A DNA stretch of 64,000 bases from Arthrobacter koreensis (GTDB lineage: Bacteria; Actinomycetota; Actinomycetes; Actinomycetales; Micrococcaceae): contig NZ_WACG01000001.1 in the NCBI RefSeq assembly GCF_009193255.1, forward strand, positions 992,001-1,056,000. Reading direction: 5' to 3'. A program made the translations under genes and the position numbers. Each line of letters begins with the position of its first letter. The stretch's first letter is position 1. Below, in pieces: positions 1 through 7,844 of this stretch. The notes beneath the pieces are model-generated. The model saw nothing but the letters and a program-made list of their open reading frames with translations. It ran no database searches and was not told where the DNA came from.

Positions 1-1262
1 TAGATCACGGCAAAGCTGAGGCCCGCACCCAGGTTGAACGCGCCCGCGTTCAGGCCGGGAAGGAAGCCCGGGTTCTCCTTGGGTGAGAGCACGATGCCCA
101 GGCCGTTGAGCATGATGTTGCCGATTCCCGCGTAGGTGATACCGATCAGCACGGACACGCCCAGCAGGCCCAGCTTCGAGTCGCTGCCCACCACCAGGAG
201 CACCAGGGTGAGACCAATGACCGAACCGATCATGCCGATGCGGAGTACCTTGCCGTAGCCCAGGGTCGCCGCCAGGCGCCCTGCGATCGGGCCGACGATC
301 AGGCCGGCGATGGCGTACGGGGTCAGGGTCCACCAGGCGGATTCCTCAGCACCCATGCCGAAGCCGATGACGCCGTCCTGCGCCAGTGCCGGAATAATGC
401 CGTTCATGACCGCAAAGACGCCGGTCATGGTCAGCAGCGTGGTCAGCAGCAGGGCCCAGGTGGAGCGCTGCTTCAGCAGGTAGGTGGCAACCAGCGGCTG
501 TTCGGTGCGATTTTCAACCTTCCAGAACACGGCGAACGCAACCACGGCCACCACGATCAGTCCGATAACCAGCGGCCAGTTGGCGTCCGCCAGCTTGCCG
601 GCTTCGTTGAAGGCGGTCAGCAGGGTGCCAACGGAGATGACCAGCGGCACGACGCCGACCCAGTCCATCTTTTCCTTCTTCTCTGCCGTGCATTCCGGTG
701 CCAGGAACAGCAGCAGCGCGGTGGCGACTGCACCAACGGCGGCCATGGCCCAGAAGACCGAGGCGAAGCCGTGATTCTGCGCCAGGTAGCCGCCGGCGAT
801 GGCGTCTACGCCCGCAATGCCGCCGTTGACGGCGGTAATGACGCCCATCAAAGTGCCGTAGAGCTTGGCGTCGCGGATTTCGACGCGCAGCATGATCAGC
901 GTCAGCGGAACAACAGGTCCGGAGACGCCCTGGATCAGGCGGGCAATGAAGAGGACCTCGATGCTGGGAGCAAGCGCCGCGACCACCGAACCGATGGTCA
1001 GCACAATCAGCATTCCGGCGAGGACCTTCTTGCGGCCAATGATGTCGCCAAGCCGGGGCAGGAACAGGGAGAACAGTGCGGCGGCGGTGAAGAACGCCGT
1101 CTGGGTCAGGCCAACGGCGGCAGAGGTGGTGTTCAGTTCCTCTTCGATGGTGACCAGTGCCGGGGAGAGCATGGAGGCGTTGAGCTGGAACGCAACGCAG
1201 GCGGCCAGCAGCGCCGCCATCAGCGCGCCTACATTGACGCGTCGCTGGGCGGTGGCGCTCAC
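1..1262 (-). CDS. MFS transporter, DHA2-like (3' end outside window)
   Basis: Major facilitator superfamily proton-driven transporter in the cytoplasmic membrane; 420 codons are visible and the C-terminus lies beyond base 1. Many hydrophobic helices are readable, with a GDIIGRKK-type loop between helices 2 and 3 (MFS motif A) and a later GVDAIAGGYLA stretch resembling motif C of drug/proton antiporters. Start GTG at 1262 overlaps the stop of the nucleoside hydrolase by 4 bases (GTGA), so the two are translationally coupled. That pairing suggests a nucleoside, base or related substrate, although the motifs look more like an exporter. Family is sure; substrate is inference. Confidence 0.9.
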   Translation of the reverse strand, partial: MSATAQRRVNVGALMAALLAACVAFQLNASMLSPALVTIEEELNTTSAAVGLTQTAFFTAAALFSLFLPRLGDIIGRKKVLAGMLIVLTIGSVVAALAPSIEVLFIARLIQGVSGPVVPLTLIMLRVEIRDAKLYGTLMGVITAVNGGIAGVDAIAGGYLAQNHGFASVFWAMAAVGAVATALLLFLAPECTAEKKEKMDWVGVVPLVISVGTLLTAFNEAGKLADANWPLVIGLIVVAVVAFAVFWKVENRTEQPLVATYLLKQRSTWALLLTTLLTMTGVFAVMNGIIPALAQDGVIGFGMGAEESAWWTLTPYAIAGLIVGPIAGRLAATLGYGKVLRIGMIGSVIGLTLVLLVVGSDSKLGLLGVSVLIGITYAGIGNIMLNGLGIVLSPKENPGFLPGLNAGAFNLGAGLSFAVI

Positions 1263-2206
1263 AGGTCCACCTCGCCGATGCGCTCGAGGGCGTCTACCAC
1301 CAGGCCCCAGAACTTGTCCTGGTCCAGTTCCATGGCGACGGAGGTGTTGCAGTCAGCCGGCGCCGGGGCTCGGAAGTCCGCCACGGTCATGCCGAGGGTG
1401 AGGGTTCCGGTCAGCTCGACGTCCAGCGGCACGCGCTGGGTCGTCATCACCGAGGGGTCGATCACGTAGGCAACGGCACAGGGATCGTGCACCGGCGGGA
1501 AGTCGAAGCCCTGGGCGTCCTTGTACGTGTGGCCGAAGAATTCGAGCAGTTCACCGACGAACTTGGCCGGCTTGGTGCCGACGGCGGCGATGCGCTCGGC
1601 GACCTCGTCCGTGGCCAGCGCCTGGTGGGTCAGGTCAAGGCCCACCATGGTCAGCGGCCACTTCTCATTGAAGACGATGTGGGCTGCTTCGGGGTCGATG
1701 ATGATGTTGAACTCAGCCACGGCGGACCAGTTGCCCACGTGGTAGCCGCCGCCCATCAGCACGACTTCCTTGACCCGCTCGGCCAGCCGCGGTTCCTTGC
1801 GCACGGCCATGGCGATGTTGGTCAGCCCACCGGTGGGAACCAGGGTGACGGTGCCCGGCTCGTGGGACATGACCGTGTCGATGATCAGGTCCACGGCGTG
1901 GCGGGAATCGAGTTCAACGGTCGGTTCGGGCAGCTCGGGGCCGTCCATGCCGGACTCGCCGTGGATGTCCGGAGCGTTCTCGATGGTGCGCACCAGGGGC
2001 CGGTCGCAGCCCGCGGCGAACGGAACACCTGTGATATTTGCGACACGCGCAATCGCGAGCGCGTTGCGGGTTACCTTCTCAAGTGTCTGGTTTCCGACGA
2101 CGGTGGTCACCGCCAGGAGCTCGATCTCCGGGCTGCCGTGTGCCAGCAGCAGGGCGACCGCATCATCGTGGCCGGGATCGCAGTCCAGGATGATTTTGTG
2201 GGGCAT
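1259..2206 (-). CDS. Nucleoside hydrolase (IunH/Rih family)
   Basis: Predicted inosine-uridine-type ribonucleoside hydrolase, 315 aa, splitting the N-glycosidic bond of ribonucleosides for salvage in the cytosol. The N-terminal DCDPGHDDA signature (D10, D14, D15: calcium and catalytic aspartates) is intact, and the late FPPVHDP motif supplies the other calcium ligand. Start ATG 2206 is preferred over the in-frame upstream start at 2233 because GGAG sits correctly before it. First gene of a two-gene unit with the MFS transporter. Base specificity cannot be read from the sequence. Confidence 0.93.
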   Translation of the reverse strand: MPHKIILDCDPGHDDAVALLLAHGSPEIELLAVTTVVGNQTLEKVTRNALAIARVANITGVPFAAGCDRPLVRTIENAPDIHGESGMDGPELPEPTVELDSRHAVDLIIDTVMSHEPGTVTLVPTGGLTNIAMAVRKEPRLAERVKEVVLMGGGYHVGNWSAVAEFNIIIDPEAAHIVFNEKWPLTMVGLDLTHQALATDEVAERIAAVGTKPAKFVGELLEFFGHTYKDAQGFDFPPVHDPCAVAYVIDPSVMTTQRVPLDVELTGTLTLGMTVADFRAPAPADCNTSVAMELDQDKFWGLVVDALERIGEVDL

Positions 2207-2560
2207 TGCTTCTCCGCTTCGTTGAGGTTCCAAACGCCGGGGACCGTAGTCCCGGCGTCGCAGTGCCCCGCTCTGGCACTCCGGGGCGCGCGCGGCTGTG
2301 CGGACGCAACGGATGTGCAGGAGTGTCTTGGCTGCTGCCGGGCCGGCTCTCGGGGAGGGGGTCCGGTCAGTGCCTAAGGCCCGTGCTGGGCGGGCACAGG
2401 GTTAACGATATCGGCGAAGCTGGTCCGGATGCGCCGCCGCCGGAAACCGGATGGGTGCTGGCGCCGAGACGATTTGGTGCACCGCTCGGGGGTGCTTATC
2501 CTTTGCCGGGGTCCCCTCCCCGGGGCAATGGTGACCCGGCACGCGGCACGGAATTCCAGG
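2207..2560. other. Intergenic region without a recognisable gene
   Basis: About 390 bases separate the leftward nucleoside hydrolase from the guanidine riboswitch. Open frames here lack a credible start or family. The part next to 2206 must hold the hydrolase promoter. A G/C-rich inverted stretch around 2508-2525 could act as a weak terminator, but nothing firm can be assigned. Confidence 0.4.
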
Positions 2561-2562
2561 AT

Positions 2563-2592
2563 TTGCTACCTTGGTGGCAGGGCCGTGAATAC
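2563..2592 (+). promoter_or_regulatory. Putative promoter of the guanidine-responsive SMR operon
   Basis: TTGCTA (2563-2568) is followed after 18 bases by GAATAC (2587-2592). A transcript starting about 7 bases downstream would begin directly at the riboswitch. Inferred from spacing and consensus only. Confidence 0.4.
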
Positions 2593-2599
2593 TCCGGCC

Positions 2600-2641
2600 C
2601 CCGGACGACGGTTCAGTACCCGGCACGCGACAAGACTGGCC
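2600..2641 (+). ncRNA. Guanidine-III riboswitch (ykkC-III class)
   Basis: The conserved pieces of the class appear in order: CCGGACGA (2601-2608), GTACCCGG (2616-2623) and GACAAGAC (2629-2636). This matches the compact pseudoknot aptamer known from actinobacteria such as Thermobifida. CCGG of the first and second blocks form P1; GGT(T)CAGT can pair with ACTGGCC for P2, tolerating one bulge. The 3' strand of P2 runs almost into the AGGAG ribosome binding site (2644-2648) of the first SMR gene, consistent with control of translation initiation. The downstream SMR pair is the classical target of guanidine riboswitches. Confidence 0.88.
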
Positions 2642-2654
2642 AAAGGAGCTAGCC

Positions 2655-2969
2655 ATGTCATGGGTTGTCCTCATCGCCTCCGGGATGCTTGAAGCCGTAT
2701 GGGCCACAGCGCTGGGGAAGTCGAACAACTTCAAGAAACCCGTTCCCACCCTGATCTTCGCCGTCGCGCTTGCCGCCAGCATGGCCGGCCTCGCCTGGGC
2801 GATGCTCGGCATCCCCGTGGGCACCGCATACGCCGTGTGGGTGGGGATCGGCGCCGTGCTGACAGCCGGGTACGCCATGCTGTTCGGCGGCGAGAAGGCC
2901 ACCGTCATCAAGGTGGTGCTGCTGATGGGAATCGTCGGCTGCGTTGTTGGCCTGAAGCTGGTGGCATAG
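2655..2969 (+). CDS. SMR guanidinium exporter subunit 1 (Gdx/SugE-like)
   Basis: Small multidrug resistance protein of 104 aa with four membrane helices, expected to exchange guanidinium for protons. The essential glutamate of helix 1 (E13) is present in the context MLEAVWATAL, and helix 3 carries GTAYAVWVGIGA, typical of the Gdx/SugE branch rather than the EmrE polyaromatic-cation branch. Start ATG 2655 has AGGAG at good spacing. It lies directly after a guanidine-III riboswitch and 2 bases before a second SMR gene, so the pair probably forms a heterodimer like YkkC/YkkD or YnfA-type partners. Guanidinium specificity rests on the riboswitch plus the branch-typical residues. Confidence 0.93.
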   Translation: MSWVVLIASGMLEAVWATALGKSNNFKKPVPTLIFAVALAASMAGLAWAMLGIPVGTAYAVWVGIGAVLTAGYAMLFGGEKATVIKVVLLMGIVGCVVGLKLVA

Positions 2970-2971
2970 CC

Positions 2972-3322
2972 ATGGCCTGGATCATTCTCCTGCTGAGCGC
3001 CGTCCTTGAAGCCGTCTGGGCCACCGCGCTGGAAGCTTCCAACGGCTTCACCGTCCTGGTGCCGTCGATCGTCTTCGCCGTGGCGGCTGCACTGTCCATG
3101 GCCGGCCTCGGCTACGCAATGAAGCACATCGCCATTAGTACCGCCTATGCGGTGTGGACCGGACTGGGAGCCGTCCTCACGGTGGCCTGGGCCATGTTCA
3201 CCGGTACCGAGGAACCCGGCGTGCTGAAGGTGCTGTTCCTGGCCGGGATTGTCGGCTGCGTGATTGGCCTGAAGTTCGTGGACAAGCCGGCTCCCGTGCC
3301 CGCCGACCGCTCAGGCTCCTGA
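2972..3322 (+). CDS. SMR guanidinium exporter subunit 2 (Gdx/SugE-like)
   Basis: Partner SMR protein, 116 aa, four helices, E13 in VLEAVWATALE and STAYAVWTGLGA in helix 3. Start ATG 2972 lies 2 bases after the stop of subunit 1. The two genes are clear duplicates; the segment around E13 is nearly identical even at the DNA level. This copy has a longer tail rich in Pro, Ala and Ser after helix 4 that subunit 1 lacks, an asymmetry common in paired SMR systems. Confidence 0.93.
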   Translation: MAWIILLLSAVLEAVWATALEASNGFTVLVPSIVFAVAAALSMAGLGYAMKHIAISTAYAVWTGLGAVLTVAWAMFTGTEEPGVLKVLFLAGIVGCVIGLKFVDKPAPVPADRSGS

Positions 3323-3352
3323 TCCGGCAGCCGGCAGCGCACGGGGCAAGAG

Positions 3353-4879
3353 TTAGCTGCTCACAGTCTCCGGAAGGCTGGTACCGGTCTCGACGAACCG
3401 CTGGTGGAAGGCCAGGGACTCATCGAGCAGGTGCGGGGTGTGTTTGCCCACCGATTCCCGGCTGGCACGGTCGAAGTAATCCTGCAGCAGCGGCTGGAAG
3501 TCCGGGTGCGCGCACTTGTCGATGATGGTCCGGGCCCGCTGCTTCGGGGACAGGCCGCGGAGGTCCGCCAGGCCACGCTCGGTGATGATGAGCATGGTGT
3601 CGTGTTCGGTGTGGTCCACGTGGGACGCCATCGGCACAATCCCGGAAATCTTTCCGCCCTTGGCCGTGCTCGGGGACATAAACGCGGACAGGAACCCGTT
3701 GCGGGCAAAGTCCCCCGACCCGCCGATGCCGTTCATCATGGCGGTTCCACCCACGTGGGTGGAGTTCACGTTGCCGTAGATGTCCGCCTCGATCATGCCG
3801 TTCATGGCGATGCAGCCCAGCCGGCGGATCAGCTCGGGGTGGTTTGAGATCTCCTGGGTCCGCAGGATGATCCGCTTGCGGTAGAACTCGATGTTGGAGT
3901 TGAACTCCTCGATCCCCGCCGGGCTCAGCGAGAAGGAGGTTGCCGACGCCACCCGGATCACGCCGTCCCGGATCAGCTCCAGCATCCCGTCCTGGATCAC
4001 CTCGGTGTATGCGGTGAGTCCGGTGTACCCGGCGCCGGCGAGACCGGCCAGCACCGCGTTGGCGATGTTGCCGACGCCGGACTGCAGCGGGAGCAGCTTG
4101 TCCGTCAGGCGCCCGGCCTGGATTTCAGACTCGAAAAAGTCCAGCAGGTGCCCGGCAATCTGCTGCGAGGTTTCATCCGGTGCGGCGAAGGGCGTCATCC
4201 GGTCCGGGGCATCGGTTTCGACGACGGCAACCACCTTTTCCGGATCCAGGCGCAGGTAGGGCTCACCGATGCGGTCGTCCGGGTTGACCAGCGGAATCGG
4301 CTTGCGGTGCGGGGGCAGGGCGGTTCCGTAGTAAACGTCATGCATGCCGTCCATCGCGGCGGGCTGCTGCGTGTTGACCTCAAGGATGATCTTGTCTGCC
4401 TGCTCGATCCAGGTCTTGTTGTTGCCCACCGAGGAGGACGGGATCAGGCTGCCGTCCTCGTTGATGCCCACCACTTCGATAACGGCCAGGTCAATGTGGC
4501 CGTAGAACCCGAACCAGGCGTACTGCGCCACGTGCCCCAGGTGGATGTCGATGTACTCGAGTTCGCCGTCGTTGATCCGCTTCCGCAGCGTGGGATCCGA
4601 CTGGTACGGCAGGCGCAGCTCCATGCCGCGGGCCTTGGCCAGCACGCCGTCGAGCTCCGGGGCGGTGGAGGCGCCGGTGAGCACCTTGATCTGGAAGTCC
4701 TCGCCCCGGGTGTGGGCTTCTTCGATCTGCGAGGCGAGCGCCTGGGGCACGGCTTTGGGGTAGCCGGCGCCCGTGAAGCCGCTCATCGCTACCGTCATTC
4801 CCGGCTTGATCATCGCTGCTGCCTGCTCCGCAGACATGACGAGTTCGGAGAGTCCGGGATGGGAAATACGGTCGCGCAT
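3353..4879 (-). CDS. Acetyl-CoA hydrolase / succinyl-CoA:acetate CoA-transferase
   Basis: Class I CoA-transferase of the Ach1/AarC/Cat1 family, 508 aa, cytosolic. The catalytic glutamate is E293 in AYTEVIQDG, aligned in place with the glutamate that forms the glutamyl-CoA thioester in AarC. The glycine-rich GVGNIANAVLAGLAG segment before it and GGSGDFARNG later form the CoA pocket. It may act as CoA-transferase in acetate metabolism; hydrolase activity is usually a side reaction in this family. Start ATG 4879 is chosen over TTG 4909 because GAAAGG precedes it. No metabolic partner adjoins it. Confidence 0.93.
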   Translation of the reverse strand: MRDRISHPGLSELVMSAEQAAAMIKPGMTVAMSGFTGAGYPKAVPQALASQIEEAHTRGEDFQIKVLTGASTAPELDGVLAKARGMELRLPYQSDPTLRKRINDGELEYIDIHLGHVAQYAWFGFYGHIDLAVIEVVGINEDGSLIPSSSVGNNKTWIEQADKIILEVNTQQPAAMDGMHDVYYGTALPPHRKPIPLVNPDDRIGEPYLRLDPEKVVAVVETDAPDRMTPFAAPDETSQQIAGHLLDFFESEIQAGRLTDKLLPLQSGVGNIANAVLAGLAGAGYTGLTAYTEVIQDGMLELIRDGVIRVASATSFSLSPAGIEEFNSNIEFYRKRIILRTQEISNHPELIRRLGCIAMNGMIEADIYGNVNSTHVGGTAMMNGIGGSGDFARNGFLSAFMSPSTAKGGKISGIVPMASHVDHTEHDTMLIITERGLADLRGLSPKQRARTIIDKCAHPDFQPLLQDYFDRASRESVGKHTPHLLDESLAFHQRFVETGTSLPETVSS

Positions 4880-5039
4880 AACTGGCCTTTCAAAGAACGA
4901 ATCAAACAACCCTATCCGCAGCTGAGCGCCAGCTCACATTCGGCACCGCTTCCGAACCTGCGTCCCATGACTCAAAATGTGCTCTGACGTGGCCTTATAT
5001 AGGACACTCCGCGAAAAGAGAAGACTGCGCGCCCTTCGA

Positions 5040-5068
5040 TTGACACATCCATCCGGCCCGGTTTCACT
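5040..5068 (+). promoter_or_regulatory. Putative sigma70-type promoter of the M14 carboxypeptidase
   Basis: TTGACA (5040-5045), 17-base spacer, TTCACT (5063-5068). The start codon follows 39 bases later with a GAGGAG ribosome site between. Confidence 0.5.
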
Positions 5069-5107
5069 GCTTGGACCGCACCCCGCGCTACCTGAGGAGA
5101 GACCCCC

Positions 5108-6139
5108 ATGAGGATCCCGAAAACAGCTGCAGCACTCTCGATTGCTGCCCTGCTCGCAGCCGGCACGGCAGTTCCCGCCGCCGCCGTCGGTGAAGGGCCG
5201 AACTACAACGGCAACGAGACCATCAACACCTCGATCCTTCGCACCTATGACGAGGTGGTGGCGGAGCTGAAGAAGCAGGACGCCAAGCAGCCGGCAATGG
5301 AGCTGGAAGTGATTGGGCAGTCCGTGAAGGGCCGCGACCTGTACCTCGCGAAGTACATCAGCAACCCGGACAACCCCACCATCCTGTACCTGACGCAGCA
5401 GCACGGCAATGAACAGCTCACCACCGAGGGCGCCCTGGAGTTCGTGAAGCACCTCGGCACCGGCAAGACCAAGGGCGTGCTCGACGGCGTCAACATCCTG
5501 ATTGTGCCGATGCTCAACCCGGACGGAGCGATGGGCGACGTCGACTTCCCGCTGGACGGCTACATCGCCACCGGCCGCACGCTCACACGCGCCAATGCCA
5601 CCGGCACGGACCTGAACCGGGACCATGTGGCAAAGATCCAGCCGGAGACGCAGGCCCTGCACAACAACGTGATGCGCGCCTACGACATCGACTACATGAT
5701 CGACCTGCACCACCAGGGCACGCAGAGCGAGCGCGACGGCAAGCTCGTCTCCGGATCGATCCTTTACCCGACGACGCCGAACGCCTCCCCCGAGGTGGTT
5801 CAAGGTTCGAAGCAGCTCGGTGCCGTGGTGTTCAACGCGATCGATTCCACCGGCTGGGGCCACCTGGGCCGATACGTGGGCGGTTCCGCGGAGACCATCA
5901 GCCGCAACGGCATTGCGGTTGAGTACGGCATCTCCACCCTGCTGTTCGAAATGCGCGGCATGTCGGACAACACCAACCCCTCCGCCGTACTGGGCCAGAA
6001 GAGCAACGGCTACCTGATCAAGCAAACCGTCACCACCCTCGATGCCACGGCCCGGGCCATCTCCGACGGCTCGATCGGGACCACCGACACGTCTATCTGG
6101 GACACGCTGGCGGAACAGACCACCCGTCCCGGCGAATAA
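5108..6139 (+). CDS. Secreted M14 zinc carboxypeptidase
   Basis: Extracellular metallopeptidase of family M14, 343 aa. A signal peptide covers residues 1 to about 26 (basic start, long Ala/Leu core, cleavage after PAAA). Zinc ligands are H98 and E101 (in QQHGNEQ) and H200 (in IDLHHQG); N169-R170 match the carboxylate-binding pair of the family, and E280 in LFEMRG is the catalytic glutamate. All catalytic elements are intact. Monocistronic: a divergent CoA-transferase lies upstream and a hairpin terminator follows the stop. Confidence 0.92.
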   Translation: MRIPKTAAALSIAALLAAGTAVPAAAVGEGPNYNGNETINTSILRTYDEVVAELKKQDAKQPAMELEVIGQSVKGRDLYLAKYISNPDNPTILYLTQQHGNEQLTTEGALEFVKHLGTGKTKGVLDGVNILIVPMLNPDGAMGDVDFPLDGYIATGRTLTRANATGTDLNRDHVAKIQPETQALHNNVMRAYDIDYMIDLHHQGTQSERDGKLVSGSILYPTTPNASPEVVQGSKQLGAVVFNAIDSTGWGHLGRYVGGSAETISRNGIAVEYGISTLLFEMRGMSDNTNPSAVLGQKSNGYLIKQTVTTLDATARAISDGSIGTTDTSIWDTLAEQTTRPGE

Positions 6140-6151
6140 CTCCCCCAACCC

Positions 6152-6187
6152 GCGAAGGCGCAGTTCCCGCACGGGCTGCGCCTTCGC
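6152..6187 (+). terminator. Hairpin terminator after the carboxypeptidase gene
   Basis: Perfect 12-base stem GCGAAGGCGCAG (6152-6163) / CTGCGCCTTCGC (6176-6187) with a 12-base loop, 12 bases after the stop codon; no T-run, as often in high-GC actinobacteria. Confidence 0.75.
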
Positions 6188-6192
6188 CGGTT

Positions 6193-6264
6193 AGGGGGCA
6201 CTTGGCCGAGCCGAGCAGGGGGCACTTGGCCGAGCCGAGCAGGGGGCGCTTGGCCGAGCCGGGC
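6193..6264. repeat. Three tandem copies of a 24-base unit
   Basis: Unit starting AGGGGGCACTTGG and ending GCCGAGC is repeated at 6193-6216, 6217-6240 and 6241-6264. Copies 1 and 2 are identical and copy 3 differs at two bases. The array lies between the carboxypeptidase terminator and the amino-acid permease gene. Its length is a multiple of 3, but no credible gene reads through it. Confidence 0.95.
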
Positions 6265-6353
6265 GGAGAAAAAGCCGTATAGGGTTCCGGCCGGGGCGAA
6301 CGGGGCAGATACTTCCATGCAGCACCACCGTCCATGATGTCCAAGGAGCCAAT

Positions 6354-7844
6354 ATGTCCGCGGCAAACAGGGAAACCTCCGTCTTCCGGCGCAAGCCCAT
6401 TGAGCTGACTGAAGACGAGGCATCCGGTTCCAAACTCTTCAAGGGCCTGGGCCTGTGGCAGCTGACGGCCATCGGCGTGGGCGGCATCATCGGCATCGGC
6501 ATCTTTACCCTGGCGGGGCTGGTGGCCAACGGAGGGCCCGACGCCGAGGGCGTGGGTCCGGCGGTCCTGATCTCCTTCCTGATCGCCGGGCTGGCGAGCG
6601 CCGCGGCGGCGCTGTCCTACGCCGAGTTCGCCGGGATGGTGCCGCGCGCCGGGTCCGCCTACACCTACGGCTATGTGGCCCTCGGGGAGATCATCGGCTG
6701 GTTCATCGGCTGGGACCTGCTGCTTGAATACACGGCGATCGTCGCCGTCGTCGCCATTGGCATTTCCGGGTACTTCACCGAGTTCATGGCCGGGATCGGC
6801 CTGGATGTGCCGGTATGGATGCAGGGCACCGGCGACGTCGTGGAAGGCGGCGCGGTCAACTTGCCGGCCCTGGTGGTCTGCCTGTTCATCACGTTCATCC
6901 TGAGCCGGGGAACCAAGACATTCGGCCGCTTTGAACTGGTGGCGGTGGGACTGAAGGTCCTGCTGATCCTGTTCATCATTGGCCTGGGCATCTTCTTCAT
7001 CAACACGTCCAACTACACGCCGTTCCTGCCCAACGGGTTCGGCGCAGTGTTCACGGGCGCCGCCACGGTGTTCTTCGCGGTGTTCGGTTACGACGCCATG
7101 TCCACCGCCGCCGAAGAGGCCAAGGACGGCAAGAAGCACATGCCCAAGGCCATCCTGCTGTCCCTCGGCATCGCCATGGTGCTGTACATCCTGGCTACCC
7201 TGGTGCTCACCGGCATGCAGAACTACACCGAGATCAGCCCCACGGCAGGATTCGCATCAGCGTTCCAGAACGTTGGCCTGCCGGTGATCGCCACCGTGAT
7301 CTCCGCGTTCGCCGTCCTGTCCATCCTGACCGTGATGCTGACCTTCCTGCTCGGCGTCACCCGGGTCTGGTTCTCGATGAGCCGGGACGGGCTGCTGCCC
7401 CGGTGGTTCTCCGCCACTGACAACAACGGAACCCCGCAGCGCGTGACCTGGATTGCCGGCGGCGTCTCCGCCCTGCTGGCCGGGTTCTTCCCGATCCGCG
7501 CCGTGGCGGACCTGACCAACATCGGCATCCTGGCAGCGTTCGTGGTGGTCTGCATCGCCGTGATTGTGCTGCGCCGGACCCAGCCGGACGCTCCACGGGA
7601 GTTCAGGCTCCCGCTGATGCCCTGGATCCCGGCTTTCGGCGTGCTGGCCTCGGCGTTCCTCATTTCCCAGCTGCACTGGGAAACCTGGCTGCGGTTCGCC
7701 GTCTGGCTGCTGATCGGAATGGCCGTGTACTGGTTCTACAGCCGGAAACACTCGCTGCTGAATCCGGACAGCCCGCGGCACACGGACTCCGGCGGAACCG
7801 GGCCGGCTCCCTCCGCCTCGCCGGAACCGGGCAGCACGGGTTAG
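6354..7844 (+). CDS. APC-family amino acid permease (cationic amino acid transporter-like)
   Basis: Integral membrane amino acid transporter, 496 aa, of the amino acid-polyamine-organocation superfamily, CAT/YfnA branch. Around twelve hydrophobic helices are readable. Helix 1 carries the unwound substrate-binding segment GVGGIIGIGIFTLAG, and helix 6 carries FFAVFGYDAMSTAAEE, both typical. The N-terminal cytosolic part is acidic and the C-terminal tail is rich in Ser, Gly and Pro. Ribosome site AAGGAG lies just before ATG 6354. The stop overlaps the convergent histidine kinase gene by 4 bases. Substrate is not determinable. Confidence 0.92.
   Translation: MSAANRETSVFRRKPIELTEDEASGSKLFKGLGLWQLTAIGVGGIIGIGIFTLAGLVANGGPDAEGVGPAVLISFLIAGLASAAAALSYAEFAGMVPRAGSAYTYGYVALGEIIGWFIGWDLLLEYTAIVAVVAIGISGYFTEFMAGIGLDVPVWMQGTGDVVEGGAVNLPALVVCLFITFILSRGTKTFGRFELVAVGLKVLLILFIIGLGIFFINTSNYTPFLPNGFGAVFTGAATVFFAVFGYDAMSTAAEEAKDGKKHMPKAILLSLGIAMVLYILATLVLTGMQNYTEISPTAGFASAFQNVGLPVIATVISAFAVLSILTVMLTFLLGVTRVWFSMSRDGLLPRWFSATDNNGTPQRVTWIAGGVSALLAGFFPIRAVADLTNIGILAAFVVVCIAVIVLRRTQPDAPREFRLPLMPWIPAFGVLASAFLISQLHWETWLRFAVWLLIGMAVYWFYSRKHSLLNPDSPRHTDSGGTGPAPSASPEPGSTG

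Noticed and set aside
1487-2377. Long open frame opposite the nucleoside hydrolase (296 aa)
   Set aside because: Antisense shadow of a high-GC gene; composition lacks any family pattern and the true strand has intact catalytic motifs.
4934-6172. 412-aa open frame opposite the carboxypeptidase
   Set aside because: Antisense shadow; Arg/Gly/Val/His-rich composition without domain, while the other strand encodes a complete M14 enzyme.
6193-6264. 24-base repeats as a CRISPR array
   Set aside because: Units are directly adjacent with no spacers, and no cas gene lies nearby.
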